NCBI GenBank assembly: GCA_038526735.1
Contig: JBCBGM010000047.1
Coordinates: forward strand, 1-20,456
DNA from: Rubricella sp038526735
GTDB taxonomy: Bacteria > Pseudomonadota > Alphaproteobacteria > Rhodobacterales > Rhodobacteraceae
Length of the DNA: 20,456 nucleotides
Direction of reading: 5' to 3'
The position numbers were made by a program, and so were the translations under genes. The notes under the pieces are model-generated. The model made no database searches, was not told the DNA's origin, and saw only the letters and a list, made by a program, of their open reading frames with translations. Position 1 is the stretch's first letter. Each line of letters begins with the position of its first letter. Shown in pieces: positions 13,910 through 20,456 of the stretch.

Positions 13910-14356
13910 CTACTCCTCAGCCAGATCGTCGATGATGTGATCGACGAGGTCATCTTCATCCACCTCGTACTCGGGAATGACGCGGTTTTGCACCGAGTGC
14001 CCGGCCTCTGCCACACTCTCCGCGCGCCCGGTCAGCAGCGGGTGCCAGTCGGGGAGGGTTTTGCCATCGTAAGTCCGGCGATAGGCGCAGGTGGAGGGCA
14101 TCCAGTTCGCAATCTCGGGCAGGGTTTTGGGCGTGAGGACGACGCAATCGGGCACGAATTGCTTGCGCATCGGGTAGTTGCCGCATTGGCAGGTCTCGGG
14201 ATCGAGCAGACGGCAAGAGACGTCGGTGTAATGCACCTGGCCGGAGTCCTCATCCTCCAGCTTCAAGAGGCAGCACTTGCCGCAGCCATCACACAACGCT
14301 TCCCACTCTTGGTGGGTGAGGCTGTTGTAGGGCTTTTCCCAGAAACGAGGTCTCAT
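13910..14356 (-). CDS. YcgN/UPF0260 family cysteine cluster protein
   Basis: The 148-residue protein matches the UPF0260 (YcgN) family. It begins FWEKPYNSLTHQEWEALCDGCGKCCLLKLED and has nine cysteines in the first 90 residues (22, 25, 28, 29, 48, 56, 58, 71, 90), a pattern that suggests metal or Fe-S binding of the YkgJ type. The middle VSCRLLDPETCQCGNYPMRKQFVPDC is the family's best conserved stretch. The function is unknown. Its ATG overlaps the ribF stop in ATGA, so it is translated after ribF in the same message. Confidence 0.93.
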   Translation of the reverse strand: MRPRFWEKPYNSLTHQEWEALCDGCGKCCLLKLEDEDSGQVHYTDVSCRLLDPETCQCGNYPMRKQFVPDCVVLTPKTLPEIANWMPSTCAYRRTYDGKTLPDWHPLLTGRAESVAEAGHSVQNRVIPEYEVDEDDLVDHIIDDLAEE

Positions 14357-15285
14357 AGGTGAGATGCGAGGAGGGTGCGGGCCTCCTCCACGTCGCTTTC
14401 CATCTGGGCGATGAGTGCGTCCATTCCGTTGAATTTGAGCTCCGGGCGCTGAAAGGCAACCAGCGCTGTGGAGAGCGTGGCGCCGTAGAGATCGCCCTCA
14501 AAGTCGAGCAGGAAAATCTCAAGATTGGGCGCGTGGTCGCCGAAGGTGGGGCGAGAGCCGAGGGACGCGCACCCCTGATAGGCGCCGGCATGGGGGCCGT
14601 CGAGCACATCGACCGACACGGCATAAACGCCAAAGGCGGGCAGATGCAGCCCCTCCATCGGGATGTTGGCGGTGGGGAAACCCATCTCCCGGCCACGTTT
14701 GAAGCCGTGCTGCACAACTCCTTCGATCCGGTGCCAGTGGCCGAGCATATCGCGGGCGGTCTGCGGCTGTCCCTCGCTAAGCGCTTTGCGAATCGCGGAG
14801 GAAGATACAGCACCCTCTGCCGCCGTGATCAGCGGGGCGATGGTGACGCCGAAGCCGAAGCGCGCGCCCTCTTCGCGTAGGGTCTCCACCGTGCCCGTAC
14901 GACCTTTGCCAAAGCAGAAGTCAGCGCCGACGACAACGTGGGAGATGCCGAGGCCAGCAACAAGGATCTCTTCGCAAAACGCGCGTGGGGTGAGGCTGGC
15001 GAGGTCGGCGTTGAAGGGCACCTCAAAAACATGCTCCACGCCGAGTTTGGACAGCCGTGTTGCCCGCGCCTCGGGGTTCATCAAGCGAAAGGGCGGGGCG
15101 TCTGCGGCAAAGAAGCTGCGGGGGTGCGGCTCAAACGTGACGATCCCTAGAGGGGCGCCCTGAGCATTCTCCGCAGCTAAAGCGATGACCGATTGGTGCC
15201 CGCGGTGCACGCCATCGAAATTGCCCATGGCCACGGCTGCGCCGCGGGCGCCTTGCGGCACTGGCAATTGGAGATGTCGTTGCAT
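14353..15285 (-). CDS. ribF: Bifunctional riboflavin kinase / FAD synthetase
   Basis: RibF phosphorylates riboflavin to FMN and adenylates FMN to FAD. The 310-residue protein has an N-terminal nucleotidyltransferase domain with GNFDGVHRGH (21-30) and SSSAIRK (161-167, the ISSTxIR region), and a C-terminal riboflavin kinase domain from about residue 185 with GFPTANI (202-208). The metal-binding PTAN motif is intact. The ATG at 15285 is preceded by CGGGGAG. It follows the MaoC gene by 30 bp and overlaps ycgN by 4 bp, so the three may share a transcript. No FMN riboswitch is visible upstream. Confidence 0.97.
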   Translation of the reverse strand: MQRHLQLPVPQGARGAAVAMGNFDGVHRGHQSVIALAAENAQGAPLGIVTFEPHPRSFFAADAPPFRLMNPEARATRLSKLGVEHVFEVPFNADLASLTPRAFCEEILVAGLGISHVVVGADFCFGKGRTGTVETLREEGARFGFGVTIAPLITAAEGAVSSSAIRKALSEGQPQTARDMLGHWHRIEGVVQHGFKRGREMGFPTANIPMEGLHLPAFGVYAVSVDVLDGPHAGAYQGCASLGSRPTFGDHAPNLEIFLLDFEGDLYGATLSTALVAFQRPELKFNGMDALIAQMESDVEEARTLLASHL

Positions 15286-15315
15286 CAGGCTCCCCGGGGT
15301 GGCCCCCGGAGGGCC

Positions 15316-15768
15316 CTAGTCGAACTTGCCAGAGGGCGCCAACACCAGCGCTTCCCCTTTCAGCACGACCGTATCACCCACCCGCGCGGCGCAATCAAGC
15401 GTGACCCGGCGCCGGGAGTGGTCGATGTTGGCCACGGTTATGGTCGCCTCAACCACATCCCCCGGACGGACCGGTGCGAGAAATTTCAGCGTCTGCCCAA
15501 GATACACCGTGCCGTGGCCAGGCAGTTGCTCTCCGATCACGGCTGAGATCAGCCCTGCGGTCAGCATTCCATGCGCGATGACACCGCCGAACATGGTGTC
15601 TTGCGCGTAATCTTCGTCGAGGTGGACGGGGTTATGATCGGTCGAGAGCTCGGCAAACATCTCGATCTCGCGCCGGGTGATCGTCTTGGTCACCGAGCGG
15701 GACATCCCCACAGCAAGATCTTCAATGACAATGGTGCCACGTTGAATGGGTGTGCCCTGATCAAACAT
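15316..15768 (-). CDS. MaoC-family dehydratase ((R)-specific enoyl-CoA hydratase-like)
   Basis: The 150-residue hot-dog-fold protein has the hydratase-2 motif FAELSTDHNPVHLDEDYA with catalytic Asp44 and His49, followed by GGVIAHGMLTAGLISAVIGEQLPG, the standard second part of the active site and dimer helix. Such proteins hydrate trans-2-enoyl-CoA, as PhaJ does when feeding polyhydroxyalkanoate synthesis, or act on other acyl-CoA esters; sequence alone does not choose. I chose ATG 15768 because GAGGAGG lies 5 nt ahead and the fold begins there; the frame continues upstream to 15837 without support. It is followed by ribF. Confidence 0.9.
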   Translation of the reverse strand: MFDQGTPIQRGTIVIEDLAVGMSRSVTKTITRREIEMFAELSTDHNPVHLDEDYAQDTMFGGVIAHGMLTAGLISAVIGEQLPGHGTVYLGQTLKFLAPVRPGDVVEATITVANIDHSRRRVTLDCAARVGDTVVLKGEALVLAPSGKFD

Positions 15769-15854
15769 GCTCGCCTCCTCGTGTTGCGGCGCGTCATAGC
15801 CGAGAAGAGAGGGTAGGGCAACATTCTTGCGCAACAAGATTGTCGCACGGGGTG

Positions 15855-15881
15855 ACGTGGCGACATTTTATGTCGCCACGT
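15855..15881. promoter_or_regulatory. 12-bp perfect inverted repeat between the HAD gene and the MaoC gene
   Basis: The arms ACGTGGCGACAT (15855-15866) and ATGTCGCCACGT (15870-15881) are separated by TTT. A related half, TGTCGCAC, occurs at 15841-15848. On the minus strand it lies 18 bp after the HAD stop and about 87 bp before the MaoC start. It lacks a following T tract, so either a stable RNA hairpin at the end of the HAD message or an operator for the MaoC-ribF-ycgN transcript is possible. Confidence 0.65.
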
Positions 15882-15898
15882 TTCAGAATGTGAGGGCG

Positions 15899-16777
15899 TT
15901 AGCGCAGCATCCCGATGCTGTAGGTTGGGGTGGTTTGCTTTTCAGCGACGAAGGATTCGAGCTTTTCGGCAACCGGCTGGTCGGTGGTGCCCGTCTCTTC
16001 CCGCGCGAGCCCGCCGGTGATGAAGAGCGTGTCGAGATCTTCGGACAAACCTCCCTGCATATCTGTAGCGATGCCGTCGCCGACACAGAGGATGCGCTCA
16101 TTGGGGATGTCATCGCCGCCGATCTCGTTCAGGCGGGTGCGGGCGAGGGCATAAATCGGCGCGTGCGGTTTGCCGAAATACCGCGAGGTGCCGCCCGCCG
16201 CGGTATAGGCCTGCGCGATGCCGCCTGCACACCAAAGCCGCCGCTCGCCCATATCAACGAAGATGTCGGGGTTGGCGCACAAAAGCTCAAGCCCGGCATT
16301 CACGCCCCGCGCAATCTCCAGCCGGTAATCGTCTGGCGTTTCGGTCAGATCGTCTCGCAGGCCGGTGACGACGATGCCATCGGCTTCTTCCAGCTCCACG
16401 CGCTCAATGCCCGCGTTGGGGTATTGCAGGGCGAGGTTTTCAAAAAAGGTCTCGTCCTTCGGGGCGCCAAGATGCCAGACCTTTTTGCCAAATGCGCCAG
16501 AGGCCAGAGCCGCAAGCGCGGCATCGCCGGAGCTGGCGATGGTATCGTAGAGCTCTGGCGAAACGCCCATACCCTCAAGCTGCGCCTTAACACCGACGGC
16601 GGGGCGGGGGGCGTTGGTCAGCAGCACGACCTTTCCGCCCGCCTCTTTAAACCCGCGCAGGGCGGCGACCGCCTCTGGGAAGGGTGCGATTCCGTTGTGC
16701 AGGCATCCCCACAGATCGCAGTAGAGCGCATCATAGTTGCCCTGGATGTCGGCAAGTTTGGAGATGATCTGGAGCAT
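15899..16777 (-). CDS. TIGR01459 family HAD-type hydrolase
   Basis: The 292-residue protein is a class IIA (NagD-like) HAD hydrolase. Motif I is YCDLWGCLHNG with the nucleophile Asp21; the second Asp of the usual DxD is Trp23, as in other TIGR01459 members. Motif II is LLTNAPRP (52-59), the motif III Lys is in YFGKPHAP (Lys203), and motif IV is VGDGIATDMQGG (232-243) with Asp234 and Asp239. The cap domain lies between about 75 and 195. Substrate is unknown; phosphate transfer may be weak without the general acid. The ATG at 16777 follows the TraB-family gene by 27 bp, suggesting one transcript. Confidence 0.9.
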   Translation of the reverse strand: MLQIISKLADIQGNYDALYCDLWGCLHNGIAPFPEAVAALRGFKEAGGKVVLLTNAPRPAVGVKAQLEGMGVSPELYDTIASSGDAALAALASGAFGKKVWHLGAPKDETFFENLALQYPNAGIERVELEEADGIVVTGLRDDLTETPDDYRLEIARGVNAGLELLCANPDIFVDMGERRLWCAGGIAQAYTAAGGTSRYFGKPHAPIYALARTRLNEIGGDDIPNERILCVGDGIATDMQGGLSEDLDTLFITGGLAREETGTTDQPVAEKLESFVAEKQTTPTYSIGMLR

Positions 16778-16804
16778 GACGGCCTCACGTCGCTGGGGAA
16801 GAGC

Positions 16805-17761
16805 TTAGAACGGGTTGAGCCGGGTGATGGCGAAACCTCTTTCCTCAAGCAACACCAAAAGGCCCTGCTCCCCCCCCAAATGCCCCGCACCAACGGCAAC
16901 CATGATGTCATCAGCGTAGTCAGCAGCGAGCAGAATGCGTGGCAGCCACGCGCGGTTGCGGTCTTCGAGCAGCCCCTCTCGGACGCCGTCCATCATCGGG
17001 TTGGAGTCGTTCTCAAGCTGGTCGAGGTTGATGAGGAACTGCGTTTGCTCCTCCTGCCAGAGGAGTTTGGCGGTCACGATGGCGCTTTCTGCGTTGGCCA
17101 GATCCCGCACAGCCTCGCGAAGCAACTCTGTGCGGTCTTCTTCTGGTGTGTCGCGGAGTGGGGCGAAACCGTCGAAGGCAGTCTCCAGCCCGCTCACGGG
17201 AACGCCCGCGGTTTGAGCGGCGGCGATGATGCGGTTATCTAGCGTGGGGGTCTGGGCTTGCCCGCGGATCTCGCAAACCGGCAGGCCAATGAGCGTGAGT
17301 GCGAACCAGCTTTGTAAGCGCTCCGCGATGCTCTCGGGTAAGCCAACCGTGGTGGTATGGTCCCTGTAGAGGGGCCAAAGCTCCTCCCCGAGAACCTCTG
17401 CGAGGCCCGGCTCATCGGGGTTGCGCATAATGTTGCTGGGCGTGCGCAGGAAGGTAGAGATGCCCTCTTGCTCAAGTGGTGTGATCTCCACAAGCAGCAT
17501 GTCGGCGGTTTCAAGGCGGGAATGCACAAGCTCTGGAATCGCCACGTCATGGAGGTGGACGGTGCCAAACAGAAACACGCGTGTGTCACCGCGGGTGGCC
17601 TCATAGGCAATCCCTTCGGCGTAGGGCAATTCGTTGAGGGAGGCTCTGAGGGCAGCAACCTCTGCGGGAGGGTAGAGGCTGCGCAGGTCAGTTCCCTGGC
17701 ATTGGGCGTGGAGGGTGGCGGGCAGGAGTGCCGCGAGCATCGCCAAAAGATATTTCTTCAA
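16805..17761 (-). CDS. TraB/GumN family secreted protein
   Basis: The 318-residue protein belongs to the TraB/GumN family (PF01963). The core carries FLFGTVHLHD near the start of the domain and VAVGAGHLGGEQGLLVLLEERGF near the end, the two His-containing GxxH motifs thought to be a metal site of this Tiki/TraB-like fold. The function in bacteria is poorly known. I chose TTG 17761, giving MKKYLLAMLAALLPATLHAQ, a clean signal peptide with a likely cut after LHA; GGGAG lies 9 nt ahead. The open frame extends to 17944 on the minus strand, but that would pass over the groESL promoter and CIRCE. It is divergent from groES and probably co-transcribed with the HAD gene. Confidence 0.87.
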   Translation of the reverse strand: MKKYLLAMLAALLPATLHAQCQGTDLRSLYPPAEVAALRASLNELPYAEGIAYEATRGDTRVFLFGTVHLHDVAIPELVHSRLETADMLLVEITPLEQEGISTFLRTPSNIMRNPDEPGLAEVLGEELWPLYRDHTTTVGLPESIAERLQSWFALTLIGLPVCEIRGQAQTPTLDNRIIAAAQTAGVPVSGLETAFDGFAPLRDTPEEDRTELLREAVRDLANAESAIVTAKLLWQEEQTQFLINLDQLENDSNPMMDGVREGLLEDRNRAWLPRILLAADYADDIMVAVGAGHLGGEQGLLVLLEERGFAITRLNPF

Positions 17762-17833
17762 AACCCGATGCTCCCGTCGCGGATGAACCGTCAATTTATC
17801 GCCATTTTTGCCGCTGTCTCCAAGGCCCACCCT

Positions 17834-17865
17834 CTTGACGCGCCTTGGTGTGCTCTCTATCTCCG
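17834..17865 (+). promoter_or_regulatory. groES: RpoH-type heat-shock promoter of groESL
   Basis: CTTGAC at 17834-17839 and TATCTCCG at 17858-17865 fit the alphaproteobacterial RpoH pattern CTTG...yTATnTnnG. The same boxes would also read as TTGACG, 17 bp, TATCTC for the housekeeping factor, though the -10 is then poor. The start of transcription would fall near 17870, at the edge of the CIRCE element. Confidence 0.65.
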
Positions 17866-17870
17866 CGCCG

Positions 17871-17897
17871 TTAGCACTCACCGGGCTTGAGTGATAA
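17871..17897. promoter_or_regulatory. CIRCE operator (HrcA binding site)
   Basis: TTAGCACTC-N9-GAGTGATAA matches the CIRCE consensus TTAGCACTC-N9-GAGTGCTAA at 17 of 18 positions. It lies 46 bp upstream of the groES ATG, near the predicted transcription start. HrcA bound here represses groESL until heat or unfolded protein titrates GroEL, which HrcA needs for activity. hrcA itself is not in this window. Confidence 0.92.
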
Positions 17898-17943
17898 GGC
17901 GAGGGCCCCGGTGACACGTGACAACCAACCTTGGGAGATACCA

Positions 17944-18231
17944 ATGGATTTCACTCCTCTGCACGATCGTGTGCTGGTCCGCCGCCTTGAGAGCGACGAA
18001 AAGACTGCTGGCGGCCTCATCATCCCCGACAGCGCAAAGGAAAAGCCGGCCGAAGGCGAAGTGATCGCTGTGGGCGCGGGCGCGAAGGACGATGATGGCG
18101 ACCGCATCGCCATGGACGTTAAAGCTGGTGACAAGATCCTGTTCGGCAAGTGGTCGGGCACCGAGATCAAGCTCAACGGCGAAGATCTTCTCATCATGAA
18201 GGAAAGCGACATCCTCGGCGTTCTCGCCTGA
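17944..18231 (+). CDS. groES: Co-chaperonin GroES
   Basis: GroES is the heptameric lid of the GroEL folding chamber. The 95-residue protein shows MDFTPLHDRVLVRRLESDEKTAGGLIIPDSAKEKPAEGEVIAVG, including the mobile loop (about residues 17-32) that docks on GroEL, and ends KESDILGVLA. The ATG at 17944 has GGGAGA ahead and gives the standard length. The frame is open upstream to 17887, inside the CIRCE element, but that start is not credible. groEL follows after 42 bp. Confidence 0.98.
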   Translation: MDFTPLHDRVLVRRLESDEKTAGGLIIPDSAKEKPAEGEVIAVGAGAKDDDGDRIAMDVKAGDKILFGKWSGTEIKLNGEDLLIMKESDILGVLA

Positions 18232-18273
18232 GCCACGCACCCTTCACGAACTCGAATTTAAGGAAACGGAAAC

Positions 18274-19914
18274 ATGGCTGCTAAAGACGTCAAGTTTGAT
18301 ACCGATGCCCGCAACCGTATGCTGACGGGTGTCAACACCCTCGCAAACGCTGTGCGCGTGACCCTCGGCCCCAAAGGCCGCAACGTGGTGCTCGACAAGT
18401 CGTTCGGCGCACCGCGCATCACCAAAGACGGCGTGTCTGTCGCCAAAGAGATCGAGCTTGAGGACAAGTTCGAGAACATGGGCGCACAGATGGTGAAGGA
18501 AGTTGCTTCCCGCACCAACGACACCGCCGGTGACGGCACCACCACCGCAACCGTTCTCGCTCAGGCCATCGTCACCGAAGGCATGAAGTCGGTTGCCGCG
18601 GGCATGAACCCGATGGACCTCAAGCGCGGTATCGACATGGCCGTCGCCAAGGTCGTGGAAGAGATCAAAGCCGCCTCGCGCGAAGTTAAAGACTCCGACG
18701 AAGTTGCGCAGGTTGGCACCATCTCCGCCAACGGCGAAGCCGAGATCGGCCGCCAGATCGCAGACGCGATGCAGAAAGTCGGCAACGACGGCGTGATCAC
18801 CGTGGAAGAGAACAAAGGCCTTGAGACCGAGACCGAGGTCGTTGAGGGCATGCAGTTCGACCGCGGCTATCTCTCCCCCTACTTCATCACCAACGCTGAC
18901 AAGATGACCACGGAACTCGAAGATCCGATCATCCTGCTGCACGAGAAGAAGCTCTCGTCGCTCCAGCCGATGGTGCCGCTGCTTGAGGCTGTGATCCAGT
19001 CCGGCAAGCCGCTGATGATCATCGCAGAAGACGTCGACGGCGAAGCGCTTGCGACCCTCGTGGTCAACAAGCTGCGCGGTGGCCTGAAGATCGCTGCTGT
19101 GAAGGCACCGGGCTTTGGTGACCGTCGTAAGGCCATGCTGCAGGACATCGCGATCCTGACCGGTGGCCAGGTGATCTCCGAAGATCTCGGCATGAAGCTT
19201 GAGAACGTCACGATGGACATGCTCGGCACTGCCAAGCGCGTCTCCATCACCAAAGACGAGACCACCATCGTTGATGGCGCTGGCGAGAAGGCAGAGATCG
19301 AAGCACGCGTTGCCCAGATCAAAGCTCAGATCGAAGAGACCACCTCTGACTACGACCGTGAGAAGCTCCAGGAGCGTCTGGCGAAGCTTGCTGGTGGTGT
19401 GGCCGTGATCCGCGTTGGCGGCTCCACTGAGATCGAAGTGAAAGAGCGCAAGGACCGTGTTGACGACGCTCTGAACGCAACCCGCGCTGCTGTGCAGGAA
19501 GGTGTTGTCGTTGGTGGCGGTGTTGCTCTGGTTCAGGGTGGCAAAGCACTTGTGGGTATGGAAGGCGCAAATGCTGACCAGAATGCCGGTATCGCAATTG
19601 TGCGCCGCGCACTTGAGGCTCCGCTGCGCCAGATCGCAGAGAACTCGGGTGTCGACGGTGCGGTTGTTGCGGGCAAAGTCCGTGAGAGCTCCGACAGTGC
19701 GTTCGGCTTCAACGCTCAGACCGAAGAGTACGGTGATCTGTTCGCCTTCGGCGTGATCGACCCCGCAAAGGTTGTGCGCACAGCTCTTGAGGACGCCGCC
19801 TCCGTGGCTGGCCTCCTGATCACCACCGAAGCCATGGTTGCCGACAAGCCAGAGCCGAAGGGCGCAGGCGCACCGGCAATGCCCGACATGGGCGGCATGG
19901 GCGGCATGATGTAA
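18274..19914 (+). CDS. groEL: Chaperonin GroEL
   Basis: GroEL is the double-ring ATP-driven protein-folding chamber. The protein is 546 residues, the usual length. It begins AAKDVKFDTDARNRMLTGVNTLANAVRVTLGPKGRNVVLDKSFGAPRITKDGVSVAKEIELEDKFENMGAQMVKEVASRTNDTAGDGTTTATVLAQAI, with the ATP site in the first 95 residues and catalytic-type DGTTT at about 87-91. The apical domain follows (about 190-375). VVGGGVAL lies in the second equatorial part, and the protein closes with the GGMGGMM tail. AAGGAAACGG precedes the ATG. It is co-transcribed with groES under the RpoH/CIRCE region. Confidence 0.99.
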   Translation: MAAKDVKFDTDARNRMLTGVNTLANAVRVTLGPKGRNVVLDKSFGAPRITKDGVSVAKEIELEDKFENMGAQMVKEVASRTNDTAGDGTTTATVLAQAIVTEGMKSVAAGMNPMDLKRGIDMAVAKVVEEIKAASREVKDSDEVAQVGTISANGEAEIGRQIADAMQKVGNDGVITVEENKGLETETEVVEGMQFDRGYLSPYFITNADKMTTELEDPIILLHEKKLSSLQPMVPLLEAVIQSGKPLMIIAEDVDGEALATLVVNKLRGGLKIAAVKAPGFGDRRKAMLQDIAILTGGQVISEDLGMKLENVTMDMLGTAKRVSITKDETTIVDGAGEKAEIEARVAQIKAQIEETTSDYDREKLQERLAKLAGGVAVIRVGGSTEIEVKERKDRVDDALNATRAAVQEGVVVGGGVALVQGGKALVGMEGANADQNAGIAIVRRALEAPLRQIAENSGVDGAVVAGKVRESSDSAFGFNAQTEEYGDLFAFGVIDPAKVVRTALEDAASVAGLLITTEAMVADKPEPKGAGAPAMPDMGGMGGMM

Positions 19915-19942
19915 TCTGCCCCCTACGGGACAGTGAAAACGG

Positions 19943-19966
19943 TGGGCCGCCTTTCGGGGCGGCCCA
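19943..19966 (+). terminator. Intrinsic terminator after groEL
   Basis: A perfect 9-bp stem TGGGCCGCC/GGCGGCCCA (19943-19951 with 19958-19966) with a 6-nt loop TTTCGG is followed by TTGCTGTTT, an imperfect T tract. It starts 28 bp past the groEL stop. Confidence 0.75.
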
Positions 19967-19987
19967 TTGCTGTTTGGGGAGTGTTAC

Positions 19988-20008
19988 GCCCCGGGCTTGG
20001 TCCGGGGC
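19988..20008. repeat. 21-nt GCCCCGG-N7-CCGGGGC palindrome (copy 3)
   Basis: A 7-bp stem with 7-nt loop. Read on the minus strand its loop is ACCAAGC, which resembles the TCAAG core of the other copies, so it looks like a member of the same family in reverse orientation. Confidence 0.65.
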
Positions 20009-20064
20009 CCCTAATCTTGTCAGACGAACCCCCCGCGCGGAATCAAGGGCGCAGCCCGCCGCGC

Positions 20065-20092
20065 GCGCCAGACCGACCGATAGGTCTGGCGC
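20065..20092. repeat. 10-bp inverted repeat at the 5' end of repeat copy B
   Basis: GCGCCAGACC (20065-20074) pairs perfectly with GGTCTGGCGC (20083-20092) around an 8-nt loop. The right arm GGTCTGGCGC occurs again at 20179-20188 as a direct repeat inside the element. In copy A the left arm has decayed, so only a shorter CCTG/CAGG pairing remains. Confidence 0.75.
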
Positions 20093-20236
20093 ATTGGAGG
20101 GTGAGTTGTGGTGTTCGTAGGGAATGCGGTTTTGCAGAGATAAATTGAATTGTTCTCAACGCGGCTGCGCCACACATCGGTCTGGCGCCCGCTATGGTGC
20201 AATCAGTTCTTCGAGGTCCCGGCTCAAGGCCGGGAC
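20071..20236 (+). repeat. Dispersed 166-bp intergenic repeat, copy B
   Basis: It is the ungapped partner of 1886-2051 in the same orientation. The 5' 35-bp block has one mismatch and the 3' palindrome one. After the palindrome comes GGGGTTTTG, so this copy could end transcripts; copy A lacks that tract. Both copies lie downstream of plus-strand genes. Confidence 0.85.
20216..20236. repeat. 21-nt GTCCCGG-N7-CCGGGAC palindrome (copy 4)
   Basis: The stem is GTCCCGGC/GCCGGGAC, 8 bp, with loop TCAAG. It closes repeat copy B and is one base different from the palindrome that closes copy A. Confidence 0.8.
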
Positions 20237-20334
20237 GGGGTTTTGTTTGGCGTACCTCCGAACCCGCCCTAACCCCACCGCACAATCGCGAGAGGGGTGT
20301 TGCGCTCTGACGCAGTGCCGGACACTTGGGCGGT

Positions 20335-20456
20335 ATGAAGCTCTTCGTTCTCACCACGCTCGCGATGGTTGCCTTTGCTGCCAACTCTATCCTCAACCGT
20401 CTTGCATTGGCCGAAGAGGCCATCGGGGCGGGGGAGTTTGCGATGGTGCGTGCGAT
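20335..20456 (+). CDS. DMT/EamA family transporter, N-terminal fragment (3' end cut by window)
   Basis: Forty codons remain open to the right edge. The N-terminus MKLFVLTTLAMVAFAANSILNRLALAEEAIGAGEFAMVRA matches the first membrane segment and following loop of drug/metabolite transporter family proteins, where AFAxNSxLNRxAL and a later xxRxxxG are typical. The substrate cannot be told. The Shine-Dalgarno before the ATG is weak (TTGGGCGG). The start is supported mainly by the family-like first helix. Confidence 0.75.
   Translation, partial: MKLFVLTTLAMVAFAANSILNRLALAEEAIGAGEFAMVRA

Larger units (their letters stand above)
19915..20334. other. 420-bp intergenic region between groEL and the DMT transporter
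   Basis: No supported gene lies here. It holds the groEL terminator (19943-19966), a GCCCCGG/CCGGGGC palindrome (19988-20008), a 10-bp hairpin (20065-20092), copy B of the 166-bp element (20071-20236) ending in another palindrome (20216-20236), and about 100 bp before the transporter start, in which its promoter must lie. I cannot assign promoter boxes there. Confidence 0.8.

Noticed and set aside
15301..15315. GGCCC/GGGCC hairpin between the MaoC and ribF genes as a terminator or FMN riboswitch
   Set aside because: It is a 5-bp stem without a T tract, and the 30-bp gap is far too short for an FMN riboswitch.
15827..17242. A 471-codon plus-strand open frame across the HAD and TraB genes
   Set aside because: It lies opposite two recognisable families, has no domain features, and is explained by GC-rich codon bias leaving the opposite strand open.
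18244..18942. A 232-codon minus-strand open frame opposite groEL
   Set aside because: It is a shadow of groEL with no start signal or family match.

Overview
This window is GC-rich alphaproteobacterial DNA, most likely from the Rhodobacteraceae (Roseobacter group). The evidence is an F1-only ATP synthase operon in the order atpH-A-G-D-C, a groESL operon with a CIRCE operator and an RpoH-like promoter, and accessory families common in that group (DUF3422, TIGR01459 HAD hydrolase, YcgN, an H-type lectin next to an arginase-like gene). This placement is inferred from gene content and protein similarity recalled by eye, not from a search. Both ends cut genes: mutL lacks its 5' part on the left and a DMT-family transporter lacks its 3' part on the right.

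Layout. 1-3902: mutL 3' end (+), a DUF3422 membrane protein (+), a 393-bp convergent gap full of repeats, gloB (-), and a divergent methyltransferase-like gene (+). 3903-9046: a leader with an FNR-type box, then atpH, atpA, atpG, atpD, atpC (+), closed by an intrinsic terminator. 9055-10171: an H-type lectin gene overlapping an arginase-superfamily gene (+). 10156-11172: prs (-). 11306-12720: a 2-hydroxychromene-2-carboxylate isomerase-like gene translationally coupled to an alpha/beta hydrolase (+). 12690-17761: six minus-strand genes, read right to left: TraB/GumN protein, TIGR01459 HAD hydrolase, MaoC dehydratase, ribF, ycgN, threonine aldolase. 17834-19966: heat-shock promoter, CIRCE, groES, groEL and terminator (+). 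19915-20334: a second repeat-rich gap. 20335-20456: the start of a transporter.

Most genes are housekeeping: ATP synthesis, PRPP for nucleotide synthesis, FMN/FAD synthesis, methylglyoxal detoxification, protein folding and mismatch repair. I did not find a defence system, prophage, insertion sequence, CRISPR array, tRNA or rRNA. The least explained material is intergenic. A 166-bp element occurs twice, without any gap and at about 75% identity by hand count, each time just downstream of a plus-strand gene (1886-2051 and 20071-20236). A family of 21-nt palindromes is associated with it (four copies), and a 16-bp inverted-repeat pair lies beside the first copy. The most interesting protein is the arginase-superfamily member, which lacks several residues needed for ureohydrolase catalysis and is tied to a lectin gene placed directly behind the atp terminator.
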